A stretch of 14,962 nucleotides of DNA from QPJE01 sp051747745 (GCA_051747745.1 JBNJGL010000057.1:1-14962); one strand, 5' to 3'; shown: positions 7,061-13,828, counted from the stretch's first letter. Notes: generated by a model from the sequence alone, not told the origin. Numbers and translations: made by a program.

Positions 7061-8244
7061 GTAATGTAAAGAGTCTTGCAGAAAAGTATCATGATTATAA
7101 TGTTAAAATGAGAAGAGAATTTCATATGTATCCAGAACCAAGCATGGAAGAAAAAAGAACCTGTAAGAGGATTATTGAAGAGTTAGAAAAAATGGGATTA
7201 GAAGCAAGAAAAATAGCAGGAACAGGAGTAATATGTGAAATAAAAGGTAATAAAGATGGCGGACAGAGTAAAAAGATTGCTTTGAGAGCAGATATGGATG
7301 CATTAGAACTTGAAGAAGCAAATGATGTAGAATATAAATCTCAAAATGAAGGCTTAATGCATGGATGTGGTCATGATGGACATTCAGCCAGCCTTTTAAC
7401 TGCTGCAAAAATTCTGAATGATCTCAGAGATGAATTTGTTGGAACTGTTAAATTAATTTTTCAGCCTGGTGAGGAAATAGCTGTTGGTGCAAAGACAATG
7501 GTAAAAGAAGGTGCTGTTGAGGATGTGGACGGTATATTTGGTTTACATATCTGGAATGATTTAGAAAGTGGAAAAATATCGGTAGAAGCTGGCCCAAGAA
7601 TGGCATCTGTTAATCAGTTTATTATTCGCTTAAAAGGAAAAGGCGGCCATGGTTCAATGCCACATCAGGGTGTTGACCCTATAATGGCAGGCGCAGCAGC
7701 AGTTATGAATTTACAGACGATTGTCAGCCGTGAATTAAGCCCTATGGAGCCATCAGTTTTAAGTGTTGATATATTTAACTCTGGCTCAAAAGGTAATGTC
7801 CTACCTGATGAAGCATATTTAGAAGGAACAACCAGATGCTTCAGTAGAGAAATAAATCAAAAATTTGAAGATATGATACGAAGAGTTGTTAAAGAAACTG
7901 CAGAAAGCTACCGCGCCAGCGCAGAACTGGAATACATAAAATTGACTTTACCTACAATTAACGATGAGAAAATGTCAGAAATCGGAGAAAAAGCGGCTGT
8001 AGAAATTTCAGGAAAAGATTCAGTTGTAAAATTAGATAAAACAACTGGAGGAGAAGACTTTTCCTATTTTGCAGCAGAGGTGCCTGCAGCTTTTGCTTTT
8101 GTAGGATCTAGAAATGAAGAAAAGGGAATAAACTCCCCACATCATCATCCAGAGTTTAATATAGATGAAGATTCTTTAAAAATAGCTGCTGGATTATATG
8201 CTCAATTTGCACTTGATTTTTTAAGTAATGGGGAGGTAGAATAA
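7057..8244 (+). CDS. M20D-family amidohydrolase (aminoacylase / hippurate hydrolase type), copy 1
   Basis: A 395-residue metallo-amidohydrolase of the N-acyl-amino-acid / IAA-conjugate hydrolase group. The M20D signature is complete: 'RREFHMYPE' (19-27), 'ALRADMDAL' (75-83), Cys104 and His106 in 'MHGCGHDGH', Glu139/Glu140 in 'FQPGEE', His164 in 'GLHIW', the lid motif 'GKGGHGSMPHQGVDP' (195-208), 'TTGGEDFSYF' (329-338), and a C-terminal ligand His (about 363 in 'PHHHPEF'). Typical activity is removal of an acyl group from an amino acid, giving a free amino acid and an organic acid in the cytoplasm. The start overlaps the carbamoylase-type gene (ATGA), and the next gene, a paralogue, begins within its stop codon, so the three hydrolases are translated as a unit. 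Substrate unknown. Confidence 0.92.
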   Translation: MSNVKSLAEKYHDYNVKMRREFHMYPEPSMEEKRTCKRIIEELEKMGLEARKIAGTGVICEIKGNKDGGQSKKIALRADMDALELEEANDVEYKSQNEGLMHGCGHDGHSASLLTAAKILNDLRDEFVGTVKLIFQPGEEIAVGAKTMVKEGAVEDVDGIFGLHIWNDLESGKISVEAGPRMASVNQFIIRLKGKGGHGSMPHQGVDPIMAGAAAVMNLQTIVSRELSPMEPSVLSVDIFNSGSKGNVLPDEAYLEGTTRCFSREINQKFEDMIRRVVKETAESYRASAELEYIKLTLPTINDEKMSEIGEKAAVEISGKDSVVKLDKTTGGEDFSYFAAEVPAAFAFVGSRNEEKGINSPHHHPEFNIDEDSLKIAAGLYAQFALDFLSNGEVE

Positions 8245-9413
8245 TGATGGATTATAAAGATTTGCTGGCCAAACAGGAAGAATATGTGCTAAAACTTAGA
8301 AGAGAATTTCATATGTATCCAGAAAAAAGCTGGGAAGAAAAACGAACTTCAAAGAGAATAAAAGAAGAATTAGAAAATATGGGCATTGAATATCAAGAAT
8401 ATGCAGAAACCGGGGTAGCTGCAGTTATTGAAGGCGCCAAAAGTGGGAAAACAGTGGCCCTGCGTGCAGATATGGATGCTTTAGAGATAAAAGAAGAAAA
8501 TGATGTGGAATACAAATCTAAAAACGAAGGTATAATGCATGCCTGTGGACATGATGGTCATACTGCAATGCTTCTTGGAACAGCAAAGGCTCTATCAGAA
8601 ATAAAAGAAGAACTAAAAGGAAATGTAAAACTTATTTTTCAGCCCGCTGAAGAGATGGTGCAGGGAGCTGCTAAGATGGTTGAAGAAGGAGTTTTAAAAG
8701 ATGTTGATGGAATTATGGGTATTCACCTATGGGCTGATCTTCCTACAGGAACTATTAATGTTCAGGAAGGTCCCAGAATGGCATCCGGAGATTATGTATA
8801 TATAGATTTCACCGGGAAAGGCGGCCATGGATCTATGCCGCATCAGGGAATTGACCCAATAGTTATTGCTTCATCATTTATTTTGGATTCACAGGCAATT
8901 TTGAGCAGAGAAACAAATTCTTTAGACCCGGTAGTATTTACTCTTGGCAAAATGAAATCTGGCAGCAGATTTAATGTAATTCCAGAAAAAGCCTCAGTAG
9001 AAGGTACTTTGAGGTGTTTTAGAGAAGAGACAAGAAAACAGGCCAGTGAAGCAATTAGAAGATATGCAGAAAAAACAGCCAGAACTTATAGAGGTCAGGC
9101 TGATGTTAATATAGAAAAAGGGACCCCACCAACAATAAATGACAGAAAATGTGCTGAGATTGGTCGTTCTGCTGCAAAAAAAGTTGGACAAGAAGCAGAA
9201 TTGATTGATATGGAGAAAACAACCGGCAGTGAAGATATGGCATATTATTTAAGCGAAGTGCCTGGTGTTATGGCTTTTGTTGGGGCAGGTTTTGAAAATG
9301 AAGAAAAAAATTATCCCCATCATAATGCAAAGTTTAATATTAATGAGGAAAGCCTCAAAATAGGAACAGGTCTTTACTTCAATTTCGTACTGGAATTTCT
9401 GGAAAAATATTAA
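8244..9413 (+). CDS. M20D-family amidohydrolase (aminoacylase type), copy 2, tandem paralogue
   Basis: A 389-residue paralogue of the preceding gene with the same motifs: Cys101 and His103 ('HACGHDGH'), Glu136/Glu137 ('FQPAEE'), His161 ('GIHLW'), the lid 'GKGGHGSMPHQGIDP', 'TTGSEDMAYY', and the C-terminal ligand at about His360 ('YPHHNAKF'). The two proteins are closely alike in the N-terminal catalytic part (identical 'RREFHMYPE'; a 27-nt DNA block at 7111-7137 and 8298-8324 is identical) but differ in the lid domain and active-site edges ('GEE' against 'AEE'; 'GGEDFSYF' against 'GSEDMAYY'). This suggests an old tandem duplication with different acyl or amino-acid preference. ATG 8244 overlaps the previous TAA. 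A second ATG at 8247 is also possible, as GGGAGG at 8231-8236 serves either. Confidence 0.92.
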   Translation: MMDYKDLLAKQEEYVLKLRREFHMYPEKSWEEKRTSKRIKEELENMGIEYQEYAETGVAAVIEGAKSGKTVALRADMDALEIKEENDVEYKSKNEGIMHACGHDGHTAMLLGTAKALSEIKEELKGNVKLIFQPAEEMVQGAAKMVEEGVLKDVDGIMGIHLWADLPTGTINVQEGPRMASGDYVYIDFTGKGGHGSMPHQGIDPIVIASSFILDSQAILSRETNSLDPVVFTLGKMKSGSRFNVIPEKASVEGTLRCFREETRKQASEAIRRYAEKTARTYRGQADVNIEKGTPPTINDRKCAEIGRSAAKKVGQEAELIDMEKTTGSEDMAYYLSEVPGVMAFVGAGFENEEKNYPHHNAKFNINEESLKIGTGLYFNFVLEFLEKY

Positions 9414-9472
9414 ATTCGGAAAAACTTTAGTTTTTTATAATAAAATATTTTAGATATTAATAAAAATATTTT

Positions 9473-9533
9473 ATCCCCTTATGATAGACAGGTTTTTAAA
9501 AAATCTAACTATCAAAAAGGGGATTTGTTTTTT
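9473..9533. terminator. Long hairpin terminator between convergent genes
   Basis: An 8-bp base stem (9473-9480 with 9517-9524) carries two further aligned stems: 9483-9487 with 9509-9513, and about 9490-9496 with 9500-9506. The result is one long, slightly interrupted hairpin. A T-rich tail (9524-9533) follows on the + strand. On the - strand the tail is only moderately T-rich, so it probably ends the amidohydrolase operon efficiently and the MFS gene less so. Confidence 0.75.
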
Positions 9534-9582
9534 CAATGAGGGGTATTAATGTTTTTATAATTTTAATATACTGAATTAGTTG

Positions 9583-10929
9583 TTAATCATTTTCGGCTGA
9601 GGTTAATAATTTTGCCTGTGGTAATTTCCTGAGAACAAAAATTGAGAAAGGGGCAAGCAGAGCACCAATACCCAGTATTAAAAAAGGGAATCCCCAGTTT
9701 GTTATCCTGGTTGGATCTGTAATACCAGAATTAAAGAAATGTAGTAGTTTGCCGAAAACAAATGGAGATATTATTGTCATGAAATATCCTGCTGCAGATT
9801 GGATACCTAAGGCAGTAGCCCTTATTTTAATTGATGTCATTTCTGTCAGAGCTGCTTTGTAGATTCCCGAATCTGCAACTACCCAGAAACCAATCCAGAA
9901 ACCTATAATTGCAATTAATGTTAAAGATTTTCCAAATAGGTAACCAAAAAAAAGTTCTGCTATAAGGCTTGAAGAGGCACACAGGATAATTATGTTAGTT
10001 CTTCCCCATTTATCTGCAGCTATACCTAAAAGCCAGACAGCGGGAGCTCCCAGTAATATTATGAAGGCAGCTAATTGTCCTCCCAGCAAGACAGCTTTTG
10101 TTTCTGAATATCCCACTGCATATGCAGAAGAGACCATAAATGGACCAATCCATCCCCAAAAAGCATATAATTCCCACATATGGCCCATATAACCTGTAGT
10201 AGCAAAAAGAGGACCTAAAAATCCTCCTTCAGGAGCTGGTTTTATTTTATTTTTAGTATTATACTGGGTTAAATCATTTCTAGTTTGATCTATATCATTT
10301 TTATCTAGATCTATATCCAGATTTTTTTGATTTTCGTTTTCTGATATATTTTTCTTTATTTTATTTATATCTATTTTTTCTTCTACTTTAAAAAATAGAA
10401 TATATGCTGCCAGGAATACTGGTATTGAAGTTGATAGTATACCTATCCGCCAGCCATAGTAGCCTGCAAGGGGTGATGCGATGAAATATCCGCCAGCATA
10501 TGCAGCTGTAAGTGCACCAGTATATGCACCAACAGCTTTTCCTCTTTCATTTTTTGGAAACCAGTCTGAAAGAAGGGCTATACCTGGAACATAAATGGCT
10601 CCAGCAGATAATCCAGTGAGTAATCGTAAAATTAATACACTATAAAAATCTCTGGCCAGCCAGGGAAATAAAGTGGAAAATATTCCTGTTAAAAGTGTAG
10701 CCCATGCAATAACTTTTTTCTTGCCAACTTTATCTGCCAGCCAGGCGGTAAAAACAACTGTGATAACATATCCAACCTGAAAAATAGATAGAATAATACC
10801 CATATCTGATACTGTTAAATTTAATTCTTTTAATATATAACTTGAGACAGCCGAAAAATTATACCACGGGAGATATCCTAAAATCATTGATATAACCATT
10901 AAAATTAAAATTTTATTTCTTTTTTTCAT
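9583..10929 (-). CDS. Major facilitator superfamily (MFS) permease
   Basis: A 448-residue polytopic inner-membrane transporter with about 12 membrane segments. The MFS loop-2/3 motif is 'WLADKVGKKKV' (63-73), and the loop-4/5 region shows 'RLLTGLSAGA' (102-111) and 'SDWFPKNERGKAVG' (121-134). The two six-helix halves are joined by an unusually long, Asn/Asp/Lys/Ile-rich hydrophilic loop (about 181-236). An open frame continues 20 codons further upstream to 10989, but GAAGGAG (10938-10944) lies 8 nt before ATG 10929, and 'MKKRNKILILMV' is a normal MFS N-terminus, so I use 10929. Overall it recalls the organic-anion/cyanate-permease type of MFS, but the substrate is unknown. It lies downstream of the NhaC terminator, so it is likely transcribed alone or by read-through. 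Confidence 0.88.
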   Translation of the reverse strand: MKKRNKILILMVISMILGYLPWYNFSAVSSYILKELNLTVSDMGIILSIFQVGYVITVVFTAWLADKVGKKKVIAWATLLTGIFSTLFPWLARDFYSVLILRLLTGLSAGAIYVPGIALLSDWFPKNERGKAVGAYTGALTAAYAGGYFIASPLAGYYGWRIGILSTSIPVFLAAYILFFKVEEKIDINKIKKNISENENQKNLDIDLDKNDIDQTRNDLTQYNTKNKIKPAPEGGFLGPLFATTGYMGHMWELYAFWGWIGPFMVSSAYAVGYSETKAVLLGGQLAAFIILLGAPAVWLLGIAADKWGRTNIIILCASSSLIAELFFGYLFGKSLTLIAIIGFWIGFWVVADSGIYKAALTEMTSIKIRATALGIQSAAGYFMTIISPFVFGKLLHFFNSGITDPTRITNWGFPFLILGIGALLAPFSIFVLRKLPQAKLLTSAEND

Positions 10930-10937
10930 TGTGATTG

Positions 10938-10944
10938 CTCCTTC
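10938..10944 (-). promoter_or_regulatory. Ribosome binding site fixing the MFS start
   Basis: GAAGGAG on the - strand, 8 nt before ATG 10929. It decides against the 20-codon longer frame, whose first codon at 10989 lacks an SD. Confidence 0.75.
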
Positions 10945-10972
10945 GGTAATGTAAAGTAAATTGTGCAAATAG

Positions 10973-10978
10973 ATTATA
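10973..10978 (-). promoter_or_regulatory. Possible -10 box of the MFS gene
   Basis: A perfect TATAAT on the - strand, 43 nt before the MFS start codon and beyond the NhaC terminator. No good -35 hexamer sits 16-18 bp upstream, so this is a weak call in AT-rich DNA. Confidence 0.3.
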
Positions 10979-11007
10979 TAAGTATACATAATGATTTTCT
11001 CTATATT

Positions 11008-11040
11008 TTGAAAAAGGCTTCCAGCAGAGTGGAAGCCTTT
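11008..11040 (-). terminator. Intrinsic terminator of the dehydrogenase-antiporter operon
   Basis: A perfect 11-bp stem (11013-11023 with 11030-11040) and a 6-nt loop. Read on the - strand it runs into TTTTT, 10 nt after the antiporter stop codon. One of the strongest terminators in the window. Confidence 0.88.
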
Positions 11041-11050
11041 AAAGTTTTAT

Positions 11051-12421
11051 TTAGTTGCTGACCATTTCTACTGCTTCGTTTTCTTCCCAGTCCCAAGGTT
11101 CTTTTCTTATTAATGAATCAGCAAATGGAATAAAGATTGAGGCAATACCAACTACAGCAAGTATCCACTGATACCAGAGAAGAGGTATAACCTGAAATGG
11201 ACCAACTGCCCCTTCTGTTAAACCCATTACAAGCAGTATCTGGGCACCATAAGGTAATGCTCCCTGCATAACACAGGCAAAAATATCAAGTAGTACAGCA
11301 CTTCTTCTTGGATCTACTCTGAATTCTTCGGATATGTTTTTCGCAATTGGACCATCGATGATAATTGATACTGTATTATTTGCTATAGCTGCATCTGTCA
11401 CAGCAACAAGACCTGCAATTCCCAGCTCTGCTGTATTTTTGCTGGTGATTCTTCTACTAATAGCATTAACGATATACTGCAGTCCTCCAGCATCTGTCAT
11501 CATTTTTGCTAATCCACCAGTTATTAGTGAAACAAGGAAAACATTGATCATAGAAGTAAATCCATTATATGTTTCTTGAGCAAAAGTTAAGAAGGTAAGG
11601 TCACCATAAAAAATTCCAATAATCCCTGACAAAACAATCCCGCTCGTCAAAACTACAAAGACATTACCTCCCATTACAGCAAATATTAAAACAAAGAGAT
11701 AAGGTATTATTTTAATTAGACTGTAACTGTATTCTCCAGTTTCAATAATTTCTGGAGTACCAGAAAAAAAGAAAAGAAGTACAATAGTTAACACTGCTGC
11801 GGGGACAGCAATATATAGGTTGATACGAAATTTATCTCTCATTTTAACACCCTGGGTTGTTGTAGCGGCAATTGTGGTATCCGAAATAACTGAAAGATTA
11901 TCTCCAAACATTGCGCCACCAATAACAACAGCCATAATTAAAGGTAAGCTAAGTCCAGTTTTGTCAGCAAATCCGAGTGCAATTGGGGCTACAGCTGCCA
12001 TTGTTCCCATGGAAGTACCGGTTGAAACAGAAATAAAACCAGATATTAAAAACAATCCAATGGTGATGAATTGAACTGGAACTAGTGATAGTCCCAAATT
12101 GACAACCGAATCAACTCCACCCATTGCACTTGATACTGCAGAAAAGCCACCTGCGAGAAGGTATATTGTACACATTATCATAATGTTTTTTTCTCCAAGG
12201 CCTGCTAAGAAAGTATTCATTTTCTCTTCTGTGGTTCCTTCAAACATTATAAATGCAATTACAACACCTATTGAGACAGCTACCGGCATCGGAAATTGAT
12301 AAAAGGCATTATCCACACCACGCATTTGAAGCACTATTCCTGTGCCTAGATAGATAGCTAAAAAGATAATGAAAGGAAGTAGAGCTTTAGGATTACCTTT
12401 TTCCATTTTAGTATTTTTCAA
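11051..12421 (-). CDS. NhaC-family Na+/H+ antiporter-type membrane transporter
   Basis: A 456-residue polytopic membrane protein with about 11-12 membrane segments. The family hallmarks are the re-entrant 'STGTSMGTMAAVAP' (133-146) and the 'GGAMFGDNLSVISDTTIAATTTQG' region (168-191, with Asp174, Asn175, Asp181). A similar pattern recurs in the second half ('AVTDAAIANNTVSIIIDGPIA'). NhaC members exchange Na+ for H+; related proteins swap organic acids or amino acids such as malate and lactate. The residues present support the family but not the exact substrate. The start is TTG 12421: AGGAGG at 12429-12434 lies 7 nt upstream, while the in-frame ATG at 12406 has no SD. The gene begins 35 nt after the leucine-type dehydrogenase with no terminator between, so they form an operon. 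A role in moving the dehydrogenase's substrate or product, or in balancing Na+ and pH, is inferred. Confidence 0.9.
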   Translation of the reverse strand: MKNTKMEKGNPKALLPFIIFLAIYLGTGIVLQMRGVDNAFYQFPMPVAVSIGVVIAFIMFEGTTEEKMNTFLAGLGEKNIMIMCTIYLLAGGFSAVSSAMGGVDSVVNLGLSLVPVQFITIGLFLISGFISVSTGTSMGTMAAVAPIALGFADKTGLSLPLIMAVVIGGAMFGDNLSVISDTTIAATTTQGVKMRDKFRINLYIAVPAAVLTIVLLFFFSGTPEIIETGEYSYSLIKIIPYLFVLIFAVMGGNVFVVLTSGIVLSGIIGIFYGDLTFLTFAQETYNGFTSMINVFLVSLITGGLAKMMTDAGGLQYIVNAISRRITSKNTAELGIAGLVAVTDAAIANNTVSIIIDGPIAKNISEEFRVDPRRSAVLLDIFACVMQGALPYGAQILLVMGLTEGAVGPFQVIPLLWYQWILAVVGIASIFIPFADSLIRKEPWDWEENEAVEMVSN

Positions 12422-12428
12422 AGTATTT

Positions 12429-12434
12429 CCTCCT
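12429..12434 (-). promoter_or_regulatory. Ribosome binding site fixing a TTG start of the antiporter gene
   Basis: A perfect AGGAGG on the - strand, 7 nt before TTG 12421. This ideal spacing is the reason for preferring TTG over the ATG five codons downstream. Confidence 0.8.
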
Positions 12435-12456
12435 TAAGTTTGATGTAAAATTACTT

Positions 12457-13557
12457 TTAGACTTTAATACTTTTTTCGTCTTCTAGATACCATTTTTTTA
12501 GACTCATTTCCATATCCAGCCTTGATTTAGAAAATTCTAAAGCTGCTTCTACAGTGGTGATATCTTTATCTTCTGCAATCTTAAATACTTCTAATATATT
12601 ATCACCGATTTTTGCAACTTTATTATATGCTGCCTCTTTATTATATCCGTAATCATTATACTGCTGTGAGTTATTGATTACTCCACCAGCACTGAGTATA
12701 TAGTCAACACCATAAAAGATTCCTCTATCTTTGAGCATTTTACTGTGTTTTTCAACCTCTTTAAGCTGATTATTCGCTGATCCGGCAACAAGTTTAGATT
12801 TCAGGCGGGGAATTGTATTATCGTTTAAGATGCCGCCAAGTGCACAGGGGGCAAAAATATCAACATCAAGGTCATATATTTCTTCTGTTCCTACAATTTC
12901 TACTCCCAGATTTTCTTTAAGCTCATTTAGTGCTTCTTTATCTATATCAGTAACATATATTTTAGAACCTTCTTCTGTAAGATATTTCGCCAGACGGCTG
13001 CCTATATTTCCGACACCCTGAATAGCAACTGATTTGTCTTTTAAATTGGGATTATCAAAGACAAAAGAAGAAGCTTTTTTAATGGCCTGATAGACTCCAT
13101 AAGCTGTTGCACCAGAGGTAGAACCAGCACCTCCATAGTGTCTGGGAAGAGCTGTAACATGATCTGTTTCCTGCTGCAGTATTACCATATCATTTTCGTC
13201 TGTACCAACATCAACACCTGCGATAAATCTACCTGCTAACCCGTCAACAAAACGTCCATATGCTCTTAAAAGAGCTTCTGTTTTTTGAGTTTTAGAGTCC
13301 GCAATTATTACTGCCTTTCCACCCCCAAAGTTAATTCCAGCAGCAGCATTTTTGTAGGTCATTGCTCTGGCAAGTTTTAAACAGTCTTTAAGAGCTTCTT
13401 CTTCTGATTCATACATCATCATTCTGGTCCCACCAAAAGATGGCCCCAGAGTTGTATCATGGATTGCTACTATTGCTTTAAGACCAGTTTTTTTATCATA
13501 ACCATATGCAATTTCTTCAAACTCGTCTTTTTCTATTAATTTAAATATATTACTCAA
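12457..13557 (-). CDS. Leucine dehydrogenase-type amino-acid dehydrogenase (Glu/Leu/Phe/Val family)
   Basis: A 366-residue cytoplasmic NAD-dependent enzyme, the normal length for leucine dehydrogenase. It reversibly deaminates branched-chain amino acids to 2-oxo acids, NADH and ammonia. Key features are 'AIHDTTLGPSFGGTRM' (31-46) with the substrate-loop glycines, Lys69 ('MTYKNAAAG'), the catalytic Lys81 ('GINFGGGKAVI'), 'GVDVGTDENDM', the Rossmann motif 'QGVGNIGSRLA' with an acidic residue ending the next strand ('YVTDID', NAD preference), and 'VAGSANNQL'. The frame stays open to TTG 13587, but GAGGTG (13564-13569) is 6 nt before TTG 13557, and homologues begin at this point, so I take 13557. 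Valine or phenylalanine preference cannot be excluded. It is first in an operon with the NhaC-type antiporter and would fit downstream of the aminoacylases on the other strand (inference). Confidence 0.92.
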   Translation of the reverse strand: MSNIFKLIEKDEFEEIAYGYDKKTGLKAIVAIHDTTLGPSFGGTRMMMYESEEEALKDCLKLARAMTYKNAAAGINFGGGKAVIIADSKTQKTEALLRAYGRFVDGLAGRFIAGVDVGTDENDMVILQQETDHVTALPRHYGGAGSTSGATAYGVYQAIKKASSFVFDNPNLKDKSVAIQGVGNIGSRLAKYLTEEGSKIYVTDIDKEALNELKENLGVEIVGTEEIYDLDVDIFAPCALGGILNDNTIPRLKSKLVAGSANNQLKEVEKHSKMLKDRGIFYGVDYILSAGGVINNSQQYNDYGYNKEAAYNKVAKIGDNILEVFKIAEDKDITTVEAALEFSKSRLDMEMSLKKWYLEDEKSIKV

Positions 13558-13563
13558 TATATT

Positions 13564-13569
13564 CACCTC
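13564..13569 (-). promoter_or_regulatory. Ribosome binding site fixing a TTG start of the dehydrogenase gene
   Basis: GAGGTG on the - strand, 6 nt before TTG 13557. It lies inside the longer open frame, so the extra ten codons up to 13587 are best read as untranslated leader. Confidence 0.65.
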
Positions 13570-13572
13570 TCT

Positions 13573-13596
13573 GTTTAAGTTGTCCAAATAAATAAC
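13573..13596. repeat. 24-bp sequence ending at the gap, left copy
   Basis: These 24 bases, starting GTTTAAGTTG and ending AAATAAC, are identical to 13697-13720. The left copy ends on the last base before the Ns and the right copy starts on the first base after them. This is what two contig ends sharing an unmerged overlap look like. A real direct repeat flanking missing DNA is the alternative. Confidence 0.9.
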
Positions 13597-13696
13597 NNNN
13601 NNNNNNNNNNNNNNNNNNNNNNNNNNNNNNNNNNNNNNNNNNNNNNNNNNNNNNNNNNNNNNNNNNNNNNNNNNNNNNNNNNNNNNNNNNNNNNNN
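13597..13696. other. Scaffold gap of 100 Ns, probably of zero true length
   Basis: Exactly 100 Ns, a conventional placeholder for a gap of unknown size. Both edges carry the same 24 bases, so the true sequence probably has one copy and no missing DNA. In that case the dehydrogenase leader is about 57 nt from the predicted transcript start. With the Ns, the stretch 13558-13875 has no protein gene: it holds the leader, gap, promoters, a possible small RNA and a terminator. Confidence 0.9.
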
Positions 13697-13720
13697 GTTT
13701 AAGTTGTCCAAATAAATAAC
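13697..13720. repeat. 24-bp sequence starting at the gap, right copy
   Basis: Identical over all 24 bases to 13573-13596 and abutting the Ns directly; see the left copy. Confidence 0.9.
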
Positions 13721-13744
13721 AGCTGTTTTAATTTTTTTCAAATT

Positions 13745-13774
13745 ATGATATAATAAATTAAGATTTTTTCCCAA
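13745..13774 (-). promoter_or_regulatory. Predicted promoter of the dehydrogenase-antiporter operon
   Basis: On the - strand: TTGGGA (13769-13774, 4/6 match to TTGACA), an 18-bp spacer, and TATCAT (13745-13750, 5/6 match to TATAAT). Its -10 overlaps a + strand extended -10 at 13746-13754, and its -35 lies within a small inverted repeat (13760-13780). Confidence 0.45.
13746..13754 (+). promoter_or_regulatory. Orphan extended -10 promoter on the + strand
   Basis: TGATATAAT: an extended -10 (TGN) directly followed by a perfect TATAAT at 13749-13754. The -35 position (13726-13731) is poor, as extended -10 promoters tolerate. No + strand ORF follows; a strong + strand terminator begins 31 nt downstream. 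Confidence 0.4.
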
Positions 13775-13828
13775 AATCTTGTGTGGTACCAAACTAAGCT
13801 GTGTATGTACTTAGTTTGGTACTTTTTT
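13761..13828 (+). ncRNA. Candidate small RNA (~68 nt), two hairpins, no ORF
   Basis: The start is set about 7 nt after the orphan TATAAT at 13749-13754. The predicted RNA has a 5' hairpin (13760-13767 with 13773-13780, 5-nt loop) and a 3' terminator hairpin with a U-run. No start codon with an SD lies inside. The matching - strand sequence separates the U32-like gene from the dehydrogenase promoter, so the RNA would be divergent from the dehydrogenase operon. It could be an independent small RNA, or a short abortive transcript from a symmetric promoter. The evidence is architecture only, and I recognise no known RNA family. Confidence 0.3.
13786..13828 (+). terminator. Strong + strand intrinsic terminator with no upstream gene
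   Basis: A perfect 13-bp stem (13786-13798 with 13810-13822) and an 11-nt loop, then TTTTTT (13823-13828) on the + strand. On the - strand no T-run follows the hairpin, so it is not a good terminator for the - strand gene ending at 13876. It would stop + strand transcripts from running antisense into that gene. Confidence 0.75.

Noticed and set aside
7057..9413. The two similar amidohydrolases being an assembly duplication.
   Set aside because: Protein and DNA differ throughout apart from short conserved blocks, so they are true paralogues.
10930..10989. A 20-residue N-terminal extension of the MFS protein.
   Set aside because: The first codon lacks an SD, while a strong SD sits 8 nt before the internal ATG at 10929, and the extension overlaps the likely -10 box.
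13558..13587. A ten-residue N-terminal extension of the leucine-type dehydrogenase.
   Set aside because: The SD GAGGTG lies inside it, 6 nt before TTG 13557, and family members start there.
13550..13792. Open frame on the - strand running through the N gap.
   Set aside because: It exists only because Ns are not read as stops. It overlaps the dehydrogenase leader and its promoter, and no SD or family match supports it.
13781..13828. GTGGTACC next to a terminator hairpin, resembling the T-box element before its terminator.
   Set aside because: A T-box leader needs a long specifier stem region and a downstream gene on the same strand. On the + strand no such gene follows; on the - strand the space back to the U32-like gene is too short. 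The match is short and centred on the palindrome GGTACC.
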